The notes below the pieces were generated by a model, which searched no databases, was not told the origin of the DNA, and was given only the letters and a program-made list of their open reading frames with translations. Below, piece after piece: positions 7,345 through 16,148 of a DNA stretch of 56,070 nucleotides. Within the stretch, counting starts at the first letter, position 1, and each line of letters begins with the position of its first letter. A program made the translations under genes and the position numbers. This DNA is from Candidatus Moraniibacteriota bacterium (GTDB lineage Bacteria > Patescibacteriota > Minisyncoccia > Moranbacterales > UBA1568), in assembly GCA_023261645.1 (NCBI GenBank), contig JAHFOO010000008.1, forward strand, positions 1 through 56,070, given 5' to 3'.

Positions 7345-9273
7345 ATGGCTCTTGAAGATCTGAATGAAAAACTCTATGGCCGTGATATACACCTCGGTCG
7401 TATGGAGAAGCATACCCCATTTGATCCAAAGCGAGGCGGGGCTGATCTGAATGTTGAGGGACAATTCCGAAAAGATGAAGAATGGCAGGCTCCTGTCCCA
7501 AAAACTGATCCGATCAAAGTATTGACGGACGTTGCAACGAACAAACGAACAAAAAAAATAGCTTTCTTTTTGGGAGGTTTGGCGATCATTCTCCTCCTCG
7601 GTGGAACTGTCATCAAAATACGTACGATGATTTTCAGTGAAAATCAGGTTGCCGTATCGATTTCCGGCCCGAAAGATGTCGCGAGTGTTGAGGTGACGAC
7701 CTTTACAGTCACATATGCCAATGATAATTGGGCAGGGTTGGACAATGCGACATTGATTCTCGCTTATCCGGAAACATTTCATCTGCAAGCTGAAAATACG
7801 ATGAGTGTCAATGGATCGCGAGCAGAAATCTCCATTGGAAATATAGCAGCGAGAACTCAAGGAAAGATAATAGTGGAAGGGAAATTCTATGGTTCCAAAG
7901 GAGATAAGCTGGATCTGCACGCGACACTCCGTTACTCGCCGAGCAAGGTATCGACCATACTCGAAAAAACAACACAGCTCACTGTGACTGTCGGCTCTTC
8001 GCCGCTTTCTCTCGAGATTACTGCACCGCTCGAAATGGCGACCGGTCAGGACGTCGAATATGTTTTCGATTACAGCAATAAGAGCGATTTGCCGTTTTCC
8101 AATCTGCGGGTGAAGGCGGACTATCCTGATGGATTTCGTTTCGTGAGCGCTGAACCGGCGCCATCAGAAGGGGAATCTGTCTGGTATGTGGGGAATCTGG
8201 ATGCCGGTGTCAAAGGAAAAATCACTATTCATGGAGTGATAATCGGAAAAAGTCAGGAGTACAAAATCATCCACGGTACTATCGGTTTTTTCGGCGGTGA
8301 CGGAAAATTCGTTTCATACGAAGCAAATGATCGACAAATTCGGATCATCGCTTCGCCTCTTTCCATTTCTCAAGCAGTCAATCGTCTCACGGATATCGCG
8401 GTGAAAGCCGGCGATGTCCTGCGGTATGTCGTCCATTACAGGAATGATGGGAATATCGGTTTGCGTGATGCCATCATTACCGTTGAAATCGATCCGACTT
8501 TTCTCGATGTCAATCGGCTCCTGGTAGAAAACGGCGCTTACGATCCGGCACGCAGAGTAATCGTGTGGAAAGCCTCCGATGTCCCTGCACTGGGGAAATT
8601 GGCGCCAGGCGATGAAGGCGATGTATTCTTTTCTGTGCCGGTACTGGAAAAAATCGATGTGAATAGCGGGAAAAACCTCTCCATCAAAACCGTTGCCAAA
8701 ATAGACAGTCTCGATATCCCGACGCCCATCGGAGCGAACAAGATAATCGCGAGTAACAATCTCTATGTGAAGTTGCAGTCATCGGTGGCTATCAATGTGA
8801 GTACGCTTTATACGGATACTGTTTTTCCTAATAGTGGTCCTATCCCGCCCAAGGCTGGACAAGAAACGAGTTATACCATACATTTGAATGTGACCAATTC
8901 TTCGAATGATCTCAGATCAGCGCGTGTTGCTATCACACTTCCGACAGGCGTGCATTATGCCGGGAAATATTCCAAGTCGGATGAGGTGCTCACATTCAAT
9001 GAACGGAGCAATGAACTCGTGTGGGAACTCGGGACATTCTCCGCGACAGAAGGGAAGCCACACGAGATTGTCTTTCAAGTGTCCGTTCTCCCTGGTCCGG
9101 ATCAGATCGGGAATACGCTGGATCTGATAAACAGCGTCGTACTCACTGCTTATGATACGTTCATCAACCAGGATATCCGTGTCGAGAAAGGAAGGCAGAC
9201 GAACGCTCTCGGTGATGATTCCGTGTATGGCTCTTTTTCTAATAATGCGAGTATGGTAGAGAAGGCCGATTAG
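7345..9273 (+). CDS. Membrane-anchored Ig-like/DUF11-type repeat protein
   Basis: From the ATG at 7345 the product is 642 residues; the open frame reaches back to 7261 through recO, so the later start is preferred. A charged cytoplasmic region of about 70 residues precedes one transmembrane helix (KIAFFLGGLAIILLLGGTVI, about residues 70-90). The rest is extracellular beta-sandwich repeats with patterns such as VTYANDNWAGLDNATL and VVHYRNDGNIGLRDAI, typical of DUF11/CARDB-like 'conserved repeat' domains. Probably a cell-envelope protein; no enzymatic motif seen. Confidence 0.75.
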   Translation: MALEDLNEKLYGRDIHLGRMEKHTPFDPKRGGADLNVEGQFRKDEEWQAPVPKTDPIKVLTDVATNKRTKKIAFFLGGLAIILLLGGTVIKIRTMIFSENQVAVSISGPKDVASVEVTTFTVTYANDNWAGLDNATLILAYPETFHLQAENTMSVNGSRAEISIGNIAARTQGKIIVEGKFYGSKGDKLDLHATLRYSPSKVSTILEKTTQLTVTVGSSPLSLEITAPLEMATGQDVEYVFDYSNKSDLPFSNLRVKADYPDGFRFVSAEPAPSEGESVWYVGNLDAGVKGKITIHGVIIGKSQEYKIIHGTIGFFGGDGKFVSYEANDRQIRIIASPLSISQAVNRLTDIAVKAGDVLRYVVHYRNDGNIGLRDAIITVEIDPTFLDVNRLLVENGAYDPARRVIVWKASDVPALGKLAPGDEGDVFFSVPVLEKIDVNSGKNLSIKTVAKIDSLDIPTPIGANKIIASNNLYVKLQSSVAINVSTLYTDTVFPNSGPIPPKAGQETSYTIHLNVTNSSNDLRSARVAITLPTGVHYAGKYSKSDEVLTFNERSNELVWELGTFSATEGKPHEIVFQVSVLPGPDQIGNTLDLINSVVLTAYDTFINQDIRVEKGRQTNALGDDSVYGSFSNNASMVEKAD

Positions 9274-9285
9274 AGAAGAGAGAAT

Positions 9286-10419
9286 ATGACAGTATGGAAA
9301 CAACGAGAAGAAAGTGATGGAAAACGCAGAGGCGTCTTCGTCACAAGGAAGGGGAGCTTGCAAACTCCTTTTTTTATGCCGGATGCGACCAGAGCGTCGG
9401 TGCGAGGTCTGTCTCCAGAGGATTTGGAAAAGATCGGTATAGAAGCTCTTGTCGTCAATACGTATCACCTTTTTCTTCAGCCCGGTGAGGCGCTCATCAA
9501 AGAGGCGGGAGGGATACATACATTTATGAACTGGGACAGGCCGGTATTGTCTGATTCGGGAGGCTATCAGGTGTATTCGCTCATTCATAAGAATCCGGAT
9601 CTGGGGCGTATCACCGAAGATGGTGCGGAGTTCCGTTCGGTGATTGATGGATCGAAGCATCTGCTCACGCCCGAACGTGCGATTCAAATCCAGTTTGATC
9701 TCGGGACGGATATGATGGTCGTCCTTGATGATCCGCGACCAAATGATGCGTCGGAAGAAGAAATCATCCGAGCAGTGGATCGTACACTCAGATGGGCGAA
9801 GCGTTGTCGGGATGAATATGAGAGACAGGTAACAGCACGAGCATTCGACGATACGACTCGCCCGCTTCTTTTCGGAGTGGTGCAGGGAGGAATGATACTT
9901 TCAGAGCGCAAACGTTGTGCTCTTGGACTGATCGAAATAGGATTTGATGGCTATGGACTGGGTGGTCGGCACGTAGATATGGAAGGAAAATTTTTGGGTG
10001 AGCTTATGACGGCACTTGCTTCGTTCATACCAAAAGACAGCATTCGTTTTGCTTTGGGGGTAGGGAAGCCTGAGGATATCGTCCGTCTCCATAGTGTCGG
10101 TTGGGATATGTTCGACTGCGTGATTCCTACCCGTGAAGGCAGGCACGGTAGGTTGTTCGTCTGGAAAGAAGGGAAAGATGTGAATCCGGAACAGCTCGAT
10201 TTTTATGAAACCATCAATATCCATAATGAACAATTTACGAGGGATTTCACACCGGTAGATGAAACGTGTGACTGCGCGCTCTGTATTCACTATACGAAGA
10301 GTTATCTGAGGCATCTGTTCCGTGTCGAAGAATCTCTCGCTTTTAGCCTTGCTTCGATTCACAATCTGCGTTTTTATGCGAAGCTTATGGAAAAACTTCG
10401 AAGTGATGAATCTCTTTGA
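9286..10419 (+). CDS. tgt: tRNA-guanine transglycosylase
   Basis: 377 residues. Hallmarks are the substrate-pocket segment LSDSGGYQVYSL, FGVVQGG, the nucleophile-region segment ALGVGKPEDIVRLHSVGWDMFDCVIPTREGR (quoted by parts: GVGKPEDIV, DMFDCVIPTR), and the zinc site CDCALC followed by a His in SLASIHN. Known reaction: exchange of the wobble guanine of GUN anticodons for a queuine precursor. No queuosine biosynthesis genes are visible here, so the base may be salvaged. It lies 12 bp after the Ig-like gene. Confidence 0.95.
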   Translation: MTVWKQREESDGKRRGVFVTRKGSLQTPFFMPDATRASVRGLSPEDLEKIGIEALVVNTYHLFLQPGEALIKEAGGIHTFMNWDRPVLSDSGGYQVYSLIHKNPDLGRITEDGAEFRSVIDGSKHLLTPERAIQIQFDLGTDMMVVLDDPRPNDASEEEIIRAVDRTLRWAKRCRDEYERQVTARAFDDTTRPLLFGVVQGGMILSERKRCALGLIEIGFDGYGLGGRHVDMEGKFLGELMTALASFIPKDSIRFALGVGKPEDIVRLHSVGWDMFDCVIPTREGRHGRLFVWKEGKDVNPEQLDFYETINIHNEQFTRDFTPVDETCDCALCIHYTKSYLRHLFRVEESLAFSLASIHNLRFYAKLMEKLRSDESL

Positions 10420-10468
10420 CTTTTGGCTCTGGAAAGGGTAGATTGAGTGTACTTATTAATACTTTTTT

Positions 10469-11788
10469 ATGGCAGAAGAAAAAAACGATTTGATGGAAAA
10501 AATAGTGTCACTCTGTAAACGCCGAGGATTTGTGTTCCCGGGGAGTGATATTTATGGCGGGCTAGCCAATAGTTGGGATTTTGGTCCGTATGGGTCTCAG
10601 CTCAAAAAAAATATCAAAGATCATTGGTGGAAGTTTTTCGTAGAACAACGTGATGATATGGTGGGGCTTGATGCCAGTATCATTATGAATCCAGAAGTCT
10701 GGAAGGCAAGTGGTCATACAGAAAATTTTACGGATCCTTTGGTGGAATGTAAAAAATGTCATCATCGGCATCGAGCTGATCAGATTGATGTAACGAAGGG
10801 TTGTCCGGATTGTAAGGGAGAACTTTCAGAAGCTCGTCCGTTCAATGGGATGTTGCGGACGTTTCTCGGTCCGATTCAAGATGAGGGTGCTCAGGTATAT
10901 CTCCGTCCCGAAACGGCGCAGGCAATGTTTGTGGATTTTGTACAGATTCAACAGACGAGTCGGAAGAAGCTTCCTTTTGGCGTCGCACAGATTGGCAAGG
11001 CATTCCGCAATGAGATCACTCCGGGGAATTTCATTTTTCGTACGCGTGAGTTTGAGCAGATGGAAATAGAATATTTTTTCAATCCTGCAAAAACGAAATG
11101 GGAAGAAGTTTTTGCCGTGTGGCAGAAAGCGATGGAAGAATGGATGATGACTGTCGGTATCGATACGGCGAAGACGCATATCGTAGATATTCCAGATGGA
11201 GATCGCGCACATTATTCCAAGCGGACAATAGATTTCGAATTTGAATATCCGTTTGGTCAGAAAGAACTTTTTGGATTGGCGTATCGTGGAGACTATGATT
11301 TGGAACAGCACGAAAAAGTGAGCGGACAGGAGCTTCGTTACCTCGATTCAGAAACAAATGAGAAAGTCCGCCCGCATGTTATTGAGCCGTCACTCGGTGT
11401 CGAGCGAGGAATGCTTGCTATTATCCTCTCTGCTTTTGAAGAACAGAAACTCGAAGGGGATGATGTACGTACAGTGCTTCATCTGAAACCAGCTATCGCC
11501 CCGGTGCAAGTAGCGGTGTTTCCGCTTATGAAGAACAAGCCGGAGCTCGTGGAAAGAGCCAAGGAGGTATACAGTGCTTTGAAAAAAGATTTCCGTGTCG
11601 AGTTCGATGATAATGGCAATGTTGGGAAACGTTATCGCCGTCAGGATGAGATCGGGACACCATACTGCGTAACTGTCGACTTCGATAGTCTCGAAGACGG
11701 TGCTGTCACTGTTCGTGACCGCGATACGATGGAACAGACGCGCGTGAAGACAGAAGAGCTGAAAAAATACTTTGAAAATAATTTTTAA
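10469..11788 (+). CDS. glyS: Glycyl-tRNA synthetase (alpha2 dimer type)
   Basis: Class II synthetase, 439 residues. It opens with the expected CKRRGFVFPGSDIYGGLAN and DFGPYGSQLKKNI, then GHTENFTDPLVECKKC, a CxxC...CxxC zinc-like insertion (CKKCHH, CPDCKG), motif 2 around FRNEITPGNFIFRTREFEQM and motif 3 in SLGVERGMLAII. A C-terminal HGTP anticodon-binding domain follows (VQVAVFPLMKNKPELVERA). This is the eukaryote-like single-chain form rather than the alpha2-beta2 form. Two bases separate it from the next gene. Confidence 0.95.
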   Translation: MAEEKNDLMEKIVSLCKRRGFVFPGSDIYGGLANSWDFGPYGSQLKKNIKDHWWKFFVEQRDDMVGLDASIIMNPEVWKASGHTENFTDPLVECKKCHHRHRADQIDVTKGCPDCKGELSEARPFNGMLRTFLGPIQDEGAQVYLRPETAQAMFVDFVQIQQTSRKKLPFGVAQIGKAFRNEITPGNFIFRTREFEQMEIEYFFNPAKTKWEEVFAVWQKAMEEWMMTVGIDTAKTHIVDIPDGDRAHYSKRTIDFEFEYPFGQKELFGLAYRGDYDLEQHEKVSGQELRYLDSETNEKVRPHVIEPSLGVERGMLAIILSAFEEQKLEGDDVRTVLHLKPAIAPVQVAVFPLMKNKPELVERAKEVYSALKKDFRVEFDDNGNVGKRYRRQDEIGTPYCVTVDFDSLEDGAVTVRDRDTMEQTRVKTEELKKYFENNF

Positions 11789-11790
11789 GT

Positions 11791-12336
11791 ATGAAAGTGA
11801 TCATTGCTTCAGAAAACCCAGTCAAACAATCTGCCGTAGAGATTGGATTTCAGAAAACATTTCCTGATACTGAATATGAGTATGTCGGAATGAAAGCGGA
11901 ATCTTCCGTCAAGGATCAGCCTGATACTGACGAAGAAACAATCACAGGAGCGAGAAATCGCATCGCACATCTCAAAAAGGAAGACCATAACGCCCAATAT
12001 TATATCGCTATCGAGGGTGGAATAGAGAAAATATATGATAAAATGTTTGCTTTCGCCTGGGTTGTCATCGAAGATGAAAATGGAAAAGTGGGCGAGGCGA
12101 GGACGGGTGCATTTGAACTCCCTCCTCAAGTAGCGAAGCTTATTGAAGAGGGAATAGAGCTTGGAATAGCGAACGATCAAGTCTTCGGAACGGAGAATTC
12201 GAAACACAAGAATGGAGCCCTCGGTATTTTGACCAATGATCTCATTACGAGAACGTCGGAATATGCGAATGCAGTCGTACTCGCACTCATACCGTTTCAG
12301 AAACACAAAGAGCTGTATAATTCACAGAAAAGATGA
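11791..12336 (+). CDS. Inosine/xanthosine triphosphatase (YjjX/DUF84 family)
   Basis: 181 residues starting MKVIIASENPVKQSAVEIGF, the phosphate-binding start of the family, with AESSVKDQPDTDEETITGA and YYIAIEGGIEKI as further signatures. Known role: hydrolysis of non-canonical purine nucleoside triphosphates such as ITP/XTP. It follows glyS by 2 bp and overlaps the M16 peptidase start by 4 nt (ATGA), so it is co-translated. Confidence 0.85.
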   Translation: MKVIIASENPVKQSAVEIGFQKTFPDTEYEYVGMKAESSVKDQPDTDEETITGARNRIAHLKKEDHNAQYYIAIEGGIEKIYDKMFAFAWVVIEDENGKVGEARTGAFELPPQVAKLIEEGIELGIANDQVFGTENSKHKNGALGILTNDLITRTSEYANAVVLALIPFQKHKELYNSQKR

Positions 12337-13616
12337 AAATTATGAAATATCAGAAACACACACTGAAAAGCGGACTCCGAATCATATTGGCTCCGATGCC
12401 GGGGTCGGGAACGGCGACGGTAATCGTGATGACGGGGGTCGGATCACGCTATGAATCGCGGGCCGAGAACGGTTTGGCGCATTTTCTCGAACATATGTTC
12501 TTCAAAGGCACGATCAAGCGTCCGACGGCGATGGATATTAGCCGAGAGCTCGACGCCATCGGAGCCGAGTACAATGCTTATACCGGCAAAGATCGCACGG
12601 CGTATTATGCGAAAGTCGAAGCACATCATTGGGAAACAGCTCTCGATGTCGTCTCTGATCTGTTCCTCAATGCCAAAATCGATCAGGAGGAGATCGATCG
12701 TGAGCGTGGGCCGGTCTTGCAGGAGCTCAATATGTATGAAGATATGCCGATGCGTCACATCGGAGATTTGTGGGAACTCCATCTCTATGGGGATGAGCCG
12801 TTGGGTTGGGAAATCATCGGGCCGAAGGAAAACATCAAGCGATTCCAGAGGAAGGATTTCATCAAATATCTCAATCGTGGATATATGGCAGACAATGTCG
12901 TCATCGGTGTGGCTGGGAATATCGATCCAAAGAAAGTAAAGAAAGAAATCGAAAAACACTTTGCAGGTATCCGCACCGGTAAGAAGCCGACGTTCAAAAA
13001 AACGACAAAGAAACAATCGGTACCGGAGGTTTTCGTGCAGAACAAGAAGACCGATCAAACCCAGCTCATTGTGGGAGTGCGGGCATATGATATGTATCAC
13101 AAAGACAGATATGTCCTGGCAGTTCTCTCAACTATTTTGGGTGGAGGAATGTCGAGCCGTCTCTTTATGGCTGTGCGGGAACGACGAGGATTGGCATACA
13201 GTGTCCATACGATGACTGAGACTTTTCACGACGCAGGCTATCTTGCCACTCAAGCAGGAGTGGAGCATGAGAATCTCGAGAAAACGATCGCTATTATTCT
13301 GGATGAATACAAGAGAATTGCTACCGAAAAAGTCGAGGCGGACGAACTGAAAAAAGCCAAAGAATATATCAAAGGTAAAATGGCAATGGGACTCGAAGGA
13401 TCGGATGATATAGCGGAGTATCTTGTGACAGAGGAAGCTGTCCGGGGAGAAATTATCGTGCCGAAAGAAAAAGCCAAGAGAATCGATGCCGTGACTGCTT
13501 CAGACATCTCGCGTGTCGCCAAGGACATCTTCCAGAATAAAAAACTCAACCTTGCCGTTATCGGTCCAAAGGCATCCGAAGCAAAGCTTCGCAGAATCTT
13601 GAATTTTGAATCTTGA
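12333..13616 (+). CDS. M16 family zinc metallopeptidase
   Basis: 427 residues. The inverted zinc motif HxxEH is HFLEH in NGLAHFLEHMFFKGT (about residue 50), with the distal glutamate in RGPVLQELNMYED. The C-terminal inactive-like half contains GGGMSSRLFMAVRERRGLAYSV, the conserved substrate-binding R/Y segment. Processing-peptidase-like (PqqL/YmxG type); the substrate is unknown. No signal peptide is visible. The ATG overlaps the preceding stop. Confidence 0.92.
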   Translation: MKIMKYQKHTLKSGLRIILAPMPGSGTATVIVMTGVGSRYESRAENGLAHFLEHMFFKGTIKRPTAMDISRELDAIGAEYNAYTGKDRTAYYAKVEAHHWETALDVVSDLFLNAKIDQEEIDRERGPVLQELNMYEDMPMRHIGDLWELHLYGDEPLGWEIIGPKENIKRFQRKDFIKYLNRGYMADNVVIGVAGNIDPKKVKKEIEKHFAGIRTGKKPTFKKTTKKQSVPEVFVQNKKTDQTQLIVGVRAYDMYHKDRYVLAVLSTILGGGMSSRLFMAVRERRGLAYSVHTMTETFHDAGYLATQAGVEHENLEKTIAIILDEYKRIATEKVEADELKKAKEYIKGKMAMGLEGSDDIAEYLVTEEAVRGEIIVPKEKAKRIDAVTASDISRVAKDIFQNKKLNLAVIGPKASEAKLRRILNFES

Positions 13617-13624
13617 ATTTCGAT

Positions 13625-14008
13625 ATGACTGAGAAAAAGATACAATCATTCACGGATCTCAATTCTTGGAAGGAATCACACAAATTTGTTCTGTTGGTAT
13701 ACAGAAAGACAGCGTCCTTCCCAAAAGAAGAAATATTCGGTATAACTAACCAGATTCGTCGTGCTGTGGTTTCCATTGTTTCCAATATCGCAGAAGGATT
13801 TGGGAGGCAATCGTATAAGGAAAAGGTTCAGTTTTATTCCATAGCACAGGGTTCAAATCTCGAGATACAGAGTCAGATGCTAGTTGCTAGAGACTTACGG
13901 TTTTTGGAAGAGAACGATTTTCAGGAAATTGCTGATCAATCGATTGTCGTTGGAAAGTTACTGAGTGGGTTGATTAGAGCGACGAAGGATCGTTCTGCAA
14001 AAATCTAA
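13625..14008 (+). CDS. Four-helix-bundle protein of the 23S rRNA-IVS (S23) family
   Basis: 127 residues. Family signatures are SFTDLNSWKESHKFVLLVY, IRRAVVSIVSNIAEGFGR and the C-terminal helix LLSGLIRA. These proteins are encoded in rRNA intervening sequences and as free-standing genes; the fold is shared with Avd accessory proteins of diversity-generating retroelements. Function here is unknown. A TTG at 13613 would overlap the peptidase gene; the ATG at 13625 is preferred. Near-identical 14-15 bp repeats (TTCGAT(T)ATGACTG) bracket the gene, at its own start and at the start of the next gene, hinting at insertion. Confidence 0.85.
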   Translation: MTEKKIQSFTDLNSWKESHKFVLLVYRKTASFPKEEIFGITNQIRRAVVSIVSNIAEGFGRQSYKEKVQFYSIAQGSNLEIQSQMLVARDLRFLEENDFQEIADQSIVVGKLLSGLIRATKDRSAKI

Positions 14009-14030
14009 ATTCGATAATCAAGATTCGATT

Positions 14031-15077
14031 ATGACTGTCGATGAACACATTGAAGTCGGAACCAAAGTATTGCTCAGGGCTGCCATTATGGTCGGTGCAC
14101 TGTACGCTGTGTACCTGATTCGCGACGTAGTGCTCCTTGTACTTCTTTCTGTGCTAACAGCTACCGCGCTCGTACCGGCTATTACGAAACTGCGTTCATT
14201 TGGGTTGTCTCGCACTGTGGCCGTCATCATTTCTTATTCCATTCTCTTCTTCGTCGGAGTGATGTTGCTCTCGGTTTTTCTGCCACTTTTCTTCTCTGAA
14301 ATCAAACAATTTCTCGGGAGTTGGCCGGAACACGCCAGGCGATTCGATAGTTTTATGAACGGTGTAGAAACATATACCGCTAGTATCGGTATCGAATGGA
14401 GCAAGACAGATTTCACTCAGAATATCGATAGTAACGTCTCTTCATGGCTCTCACATATTTTCTCAACGACAGTCAACTTGTTTCAGAGCTTCATCCATTT
14501 CATCGGGTATTTCTTTCTTGCCCTCTATCTCTCGCTTGAAGAGAAAGGCATCGAAAATTTTTTCCTCGTTCTCACTCCAAAGAAATATCATCATCAAGCA
14601 CTTTCGATTGCTAGTCGTATGCAAGACAAGGTAAGTCGTTGGCTCTTCGGGCAGATGCTCCTTATGCTCATCGCTTTCGGGCTATATTTCGTCGGACTTC
14701 TGATTCTCGGTGTACCGTATGCACTCGCCATCGCTTTTTTTGGAGGGTTGATGGAAATCCTCCCGTATGTCGGTCCGGTCCTGGCTGCTGTCCCGGCTCT
14801 TATCATCGGACTTCTTGTTTCGCCGGTACTTGGCATTTCTGTGCTTGTCTTTTATATCATCGCTCATCAGTTGGAAGCACACATTGTCGCCCCTCAAGTG
14901 ATGAAACACTCCGCCGGACTGAACCCTGTCGTTCTCATTATCGCCATCCTGATCGGGCTCGAGCTCGGTGGACCACTTGGTATCATACTTGCTGTACCAA
15001 TTACGATGATTCTCTCCGTCTTCGTGGAGGATTTGGTCTTGAAGAAAAGTATTGAGAAAACAGAAGCGATACTATGA
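14031..15077 (+). CDS. AI-2E family transporter (PerM-like)
   Basis: 348 residues, seven or eight transmembrane segments. The family layout is clear: an N-terminal helix pair (LYAVYLIRDVVLLVLLSVL), a soluble middle region, then GYFFLALYLSLEE, FFGGLMEILPYVGPVLAAVPA and HQLEAHIVAPQVM, the most conserved stretch. Named for the AI-2 exporter TqsA, but members differ in cargo, so the transported substrate is not known. It overlaps rsmI by 4 nt. Confidence 0.9.
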   Translation: MTVDEHIEVGTKVLLRAAIMVGALYAVYLIRDVVLLVLLSVLTATALVPAITKLRSFGLSRTVAVIISYSILFFVGVMLLSVFLPLFFSEIKQFLGSWPEHARRFDSFMNGVETYTASIGIEWSKTDFTQNIDSNVSSWLSHIFSTTVNLFQSFIHFIGYFFLALYLSLEEKGIENFFLVLTPKKYHHQALSIASRMQDKVSRWLFGQMLLMLIAFGLYFVGLLILGVPYALAIAFFGGLMEILPYVGPVLAAVPALIIGLLVSPVLGISVLVFYIIAHQLEAHIVAPQVMKHSAGLNPVVLIIAILIGLELGGPLGIILAVPITMILSVFVEDLVLKKSIEKTEAIL

Positions 15078-15775
15078 CAGAAAAAACAGGCATCTTGTAT
15101 ATGGTAGCCACACCGATTGGGAATCTCGGAGATATCACTTTACGCGCTCTCGAAACATTGAAGGCAGTAGATACCATATTGTCTGAAGACACGCGCGTGA
15201 CAGGGAATTTGCTCCGTCATTTTGAGATCAAGAAACCGCTCATATCATTTCACGAACACACGGATTCTGACAAAGCACAGAAACTCATCGATCGGATAGT
15301 AGCAGGAGAGAATATGGCGCTTGTGACTGATGCGGGTACACCGGGAATATCCGATCCGGGCAATGTCTTGGTAGAATTGGCTGTCCTCGCAGGAGTGAGT
15401 GTTATTCCTCTTCCTGGGGCCAATGCCCTCGGAGCGATTGTTTCCGTCGCAGGGATTGATATGCGAGAGTTTATTTTTCTTGGGTTTCCACCACATAAGA
15501 AAGGGCGGGAGACGTTTTTCAAAAAGGTGGTCGCATCGGAATATCCGGTCATCTATTATGAATCGCCTCATCGGGTGATAAAGAATCTGGAACTTCTCGC
15601 AGAACTGGCACCGCACAGAAAACTTGTTTTGGGACGGGAATTGACCAAGATATTCGAAGAAGTGGTGCGGGGTAGTGTCGGTGAGGTGAAAACATATCTG
15701 GAAAACAAGGCGGGGAAAACAAAAGGGGAGTTCGTGATTATAGTATATAATAAAGAAGAGAGGAAAGAAGTCTAA
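15074..15775 (+). CDS. rsmI: 16S rRNA (cytidine-1402-2'-O)-methyltransferase
   Basis: 233 residues, tetrapyrrole-methylase fold. Signatures are LYMVATPIGNLGDITLRAL, SEDTRVTGNLL, the SAM site VTDAGTPGISDPG and LPGANALGAIVSVAG. Known role: 2'-O-methylation of C1402 in 16S rRNA using SAM, fine-tuning decoding. It is shorter than the E. coli protein, lacking the extended C-terminal region. The start overlaps the permease stop (ATGA). A minus-strand terminator hairpin lies downstream. Confidence 0.93.
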   Translation: MTEKTGILYMVATPIGNLGDITLRALETLKAVDTILSEDTRVTGNLLRHFEIKKPLISFHEHTDSDKAQKLIDRIVAGENMALVTDAGTPGISDPGNVLVELAVLAGVSVIPLPGANALGAIVSVAGIDMREFIFLGFPPHKKGRETFFKKVVASEYPVIYYESPHRVIKNLELLAELAPHRKLVLGRELTKIFEEVVRGSVGEVKTYLENKAGKTKGEFVIIVYNKEERKEV

Positions 15776-15797
15776 GAAGAAAAAAGTATACAAAAGA

Positions 15798-15834
15798 AAA
15801 AGCTCGACCGTACTATGTACAAATCGGGCTTGGG
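15798..15834 (-). terminator. Terminator for the small minus-strand gene
   Basis: On the minus strand AAGCCCGA pairs with TCGAGCTT across a loop that itself contains GTAC...GTAC, followed by TTTTTCTTTT. It sits between the converging rsmI and the 15853 gene; the A-rich flank on the other side could serve rsmI more weakly. Confidence 0.55.
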
Positions 15835-15852
15835 TTCCAGGTTTTGGCGAGT

Positions 15853-16065
15853 TTATCTGCCGAAGAGCCTAGCAAAGTTCACGAGAACCTCTCCCCACCA
15901 GTAATTGGCGAAAGAGCAGGGACCACCGTGGTAGCAGGCGGTGGAGAGGAGTGAGAACGCAATCGACAGAGTGATTGCGACAAGTGCTACCGCGAAAATA
16001 ATTTCGCTGAGCGGTATCCCTGACTCTGGCTTGGCCAGCTGACGGAAATCTTCTCGAGTAGTCAT
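15853..16065 (-). CDS. Small membrane protein, 70 aa, strong ribosome-binding site
   Basis: Begins MTTREDFRQLAKPESGIPLS, then a hydrophobic helix (EIIFAVALVAITLSIAFSLL, about residues 21-40) and a Trp/Cys-containing tail (CYHGGPCSFANYWW). The ATG at 16063-16065 has AGGAGA 6 nt upstream on the minus strand, a much better Shine-Dalgarno than most genes here, and the gene has its own terminator. The frame is open further upstream, but that lacks such a site. It is transcribed opposite to both neighbours. No family recognised. Confidence 0.7.
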   Translation of the reverse strand: MTTREDFRQLAKPESGIPLSEIIFAVALVAITLSIAFSLLSTACYHGGPCSFANYWWGEVLVNFARLFGR

Positions 16066-16148
16066 TGACTGTCTCCTAGAGTTAAAAAGGTACTGTAGAA
16101 CCATTATACATCATAAATAACAATTTGTCAAGTATAGAAAGAATAATT

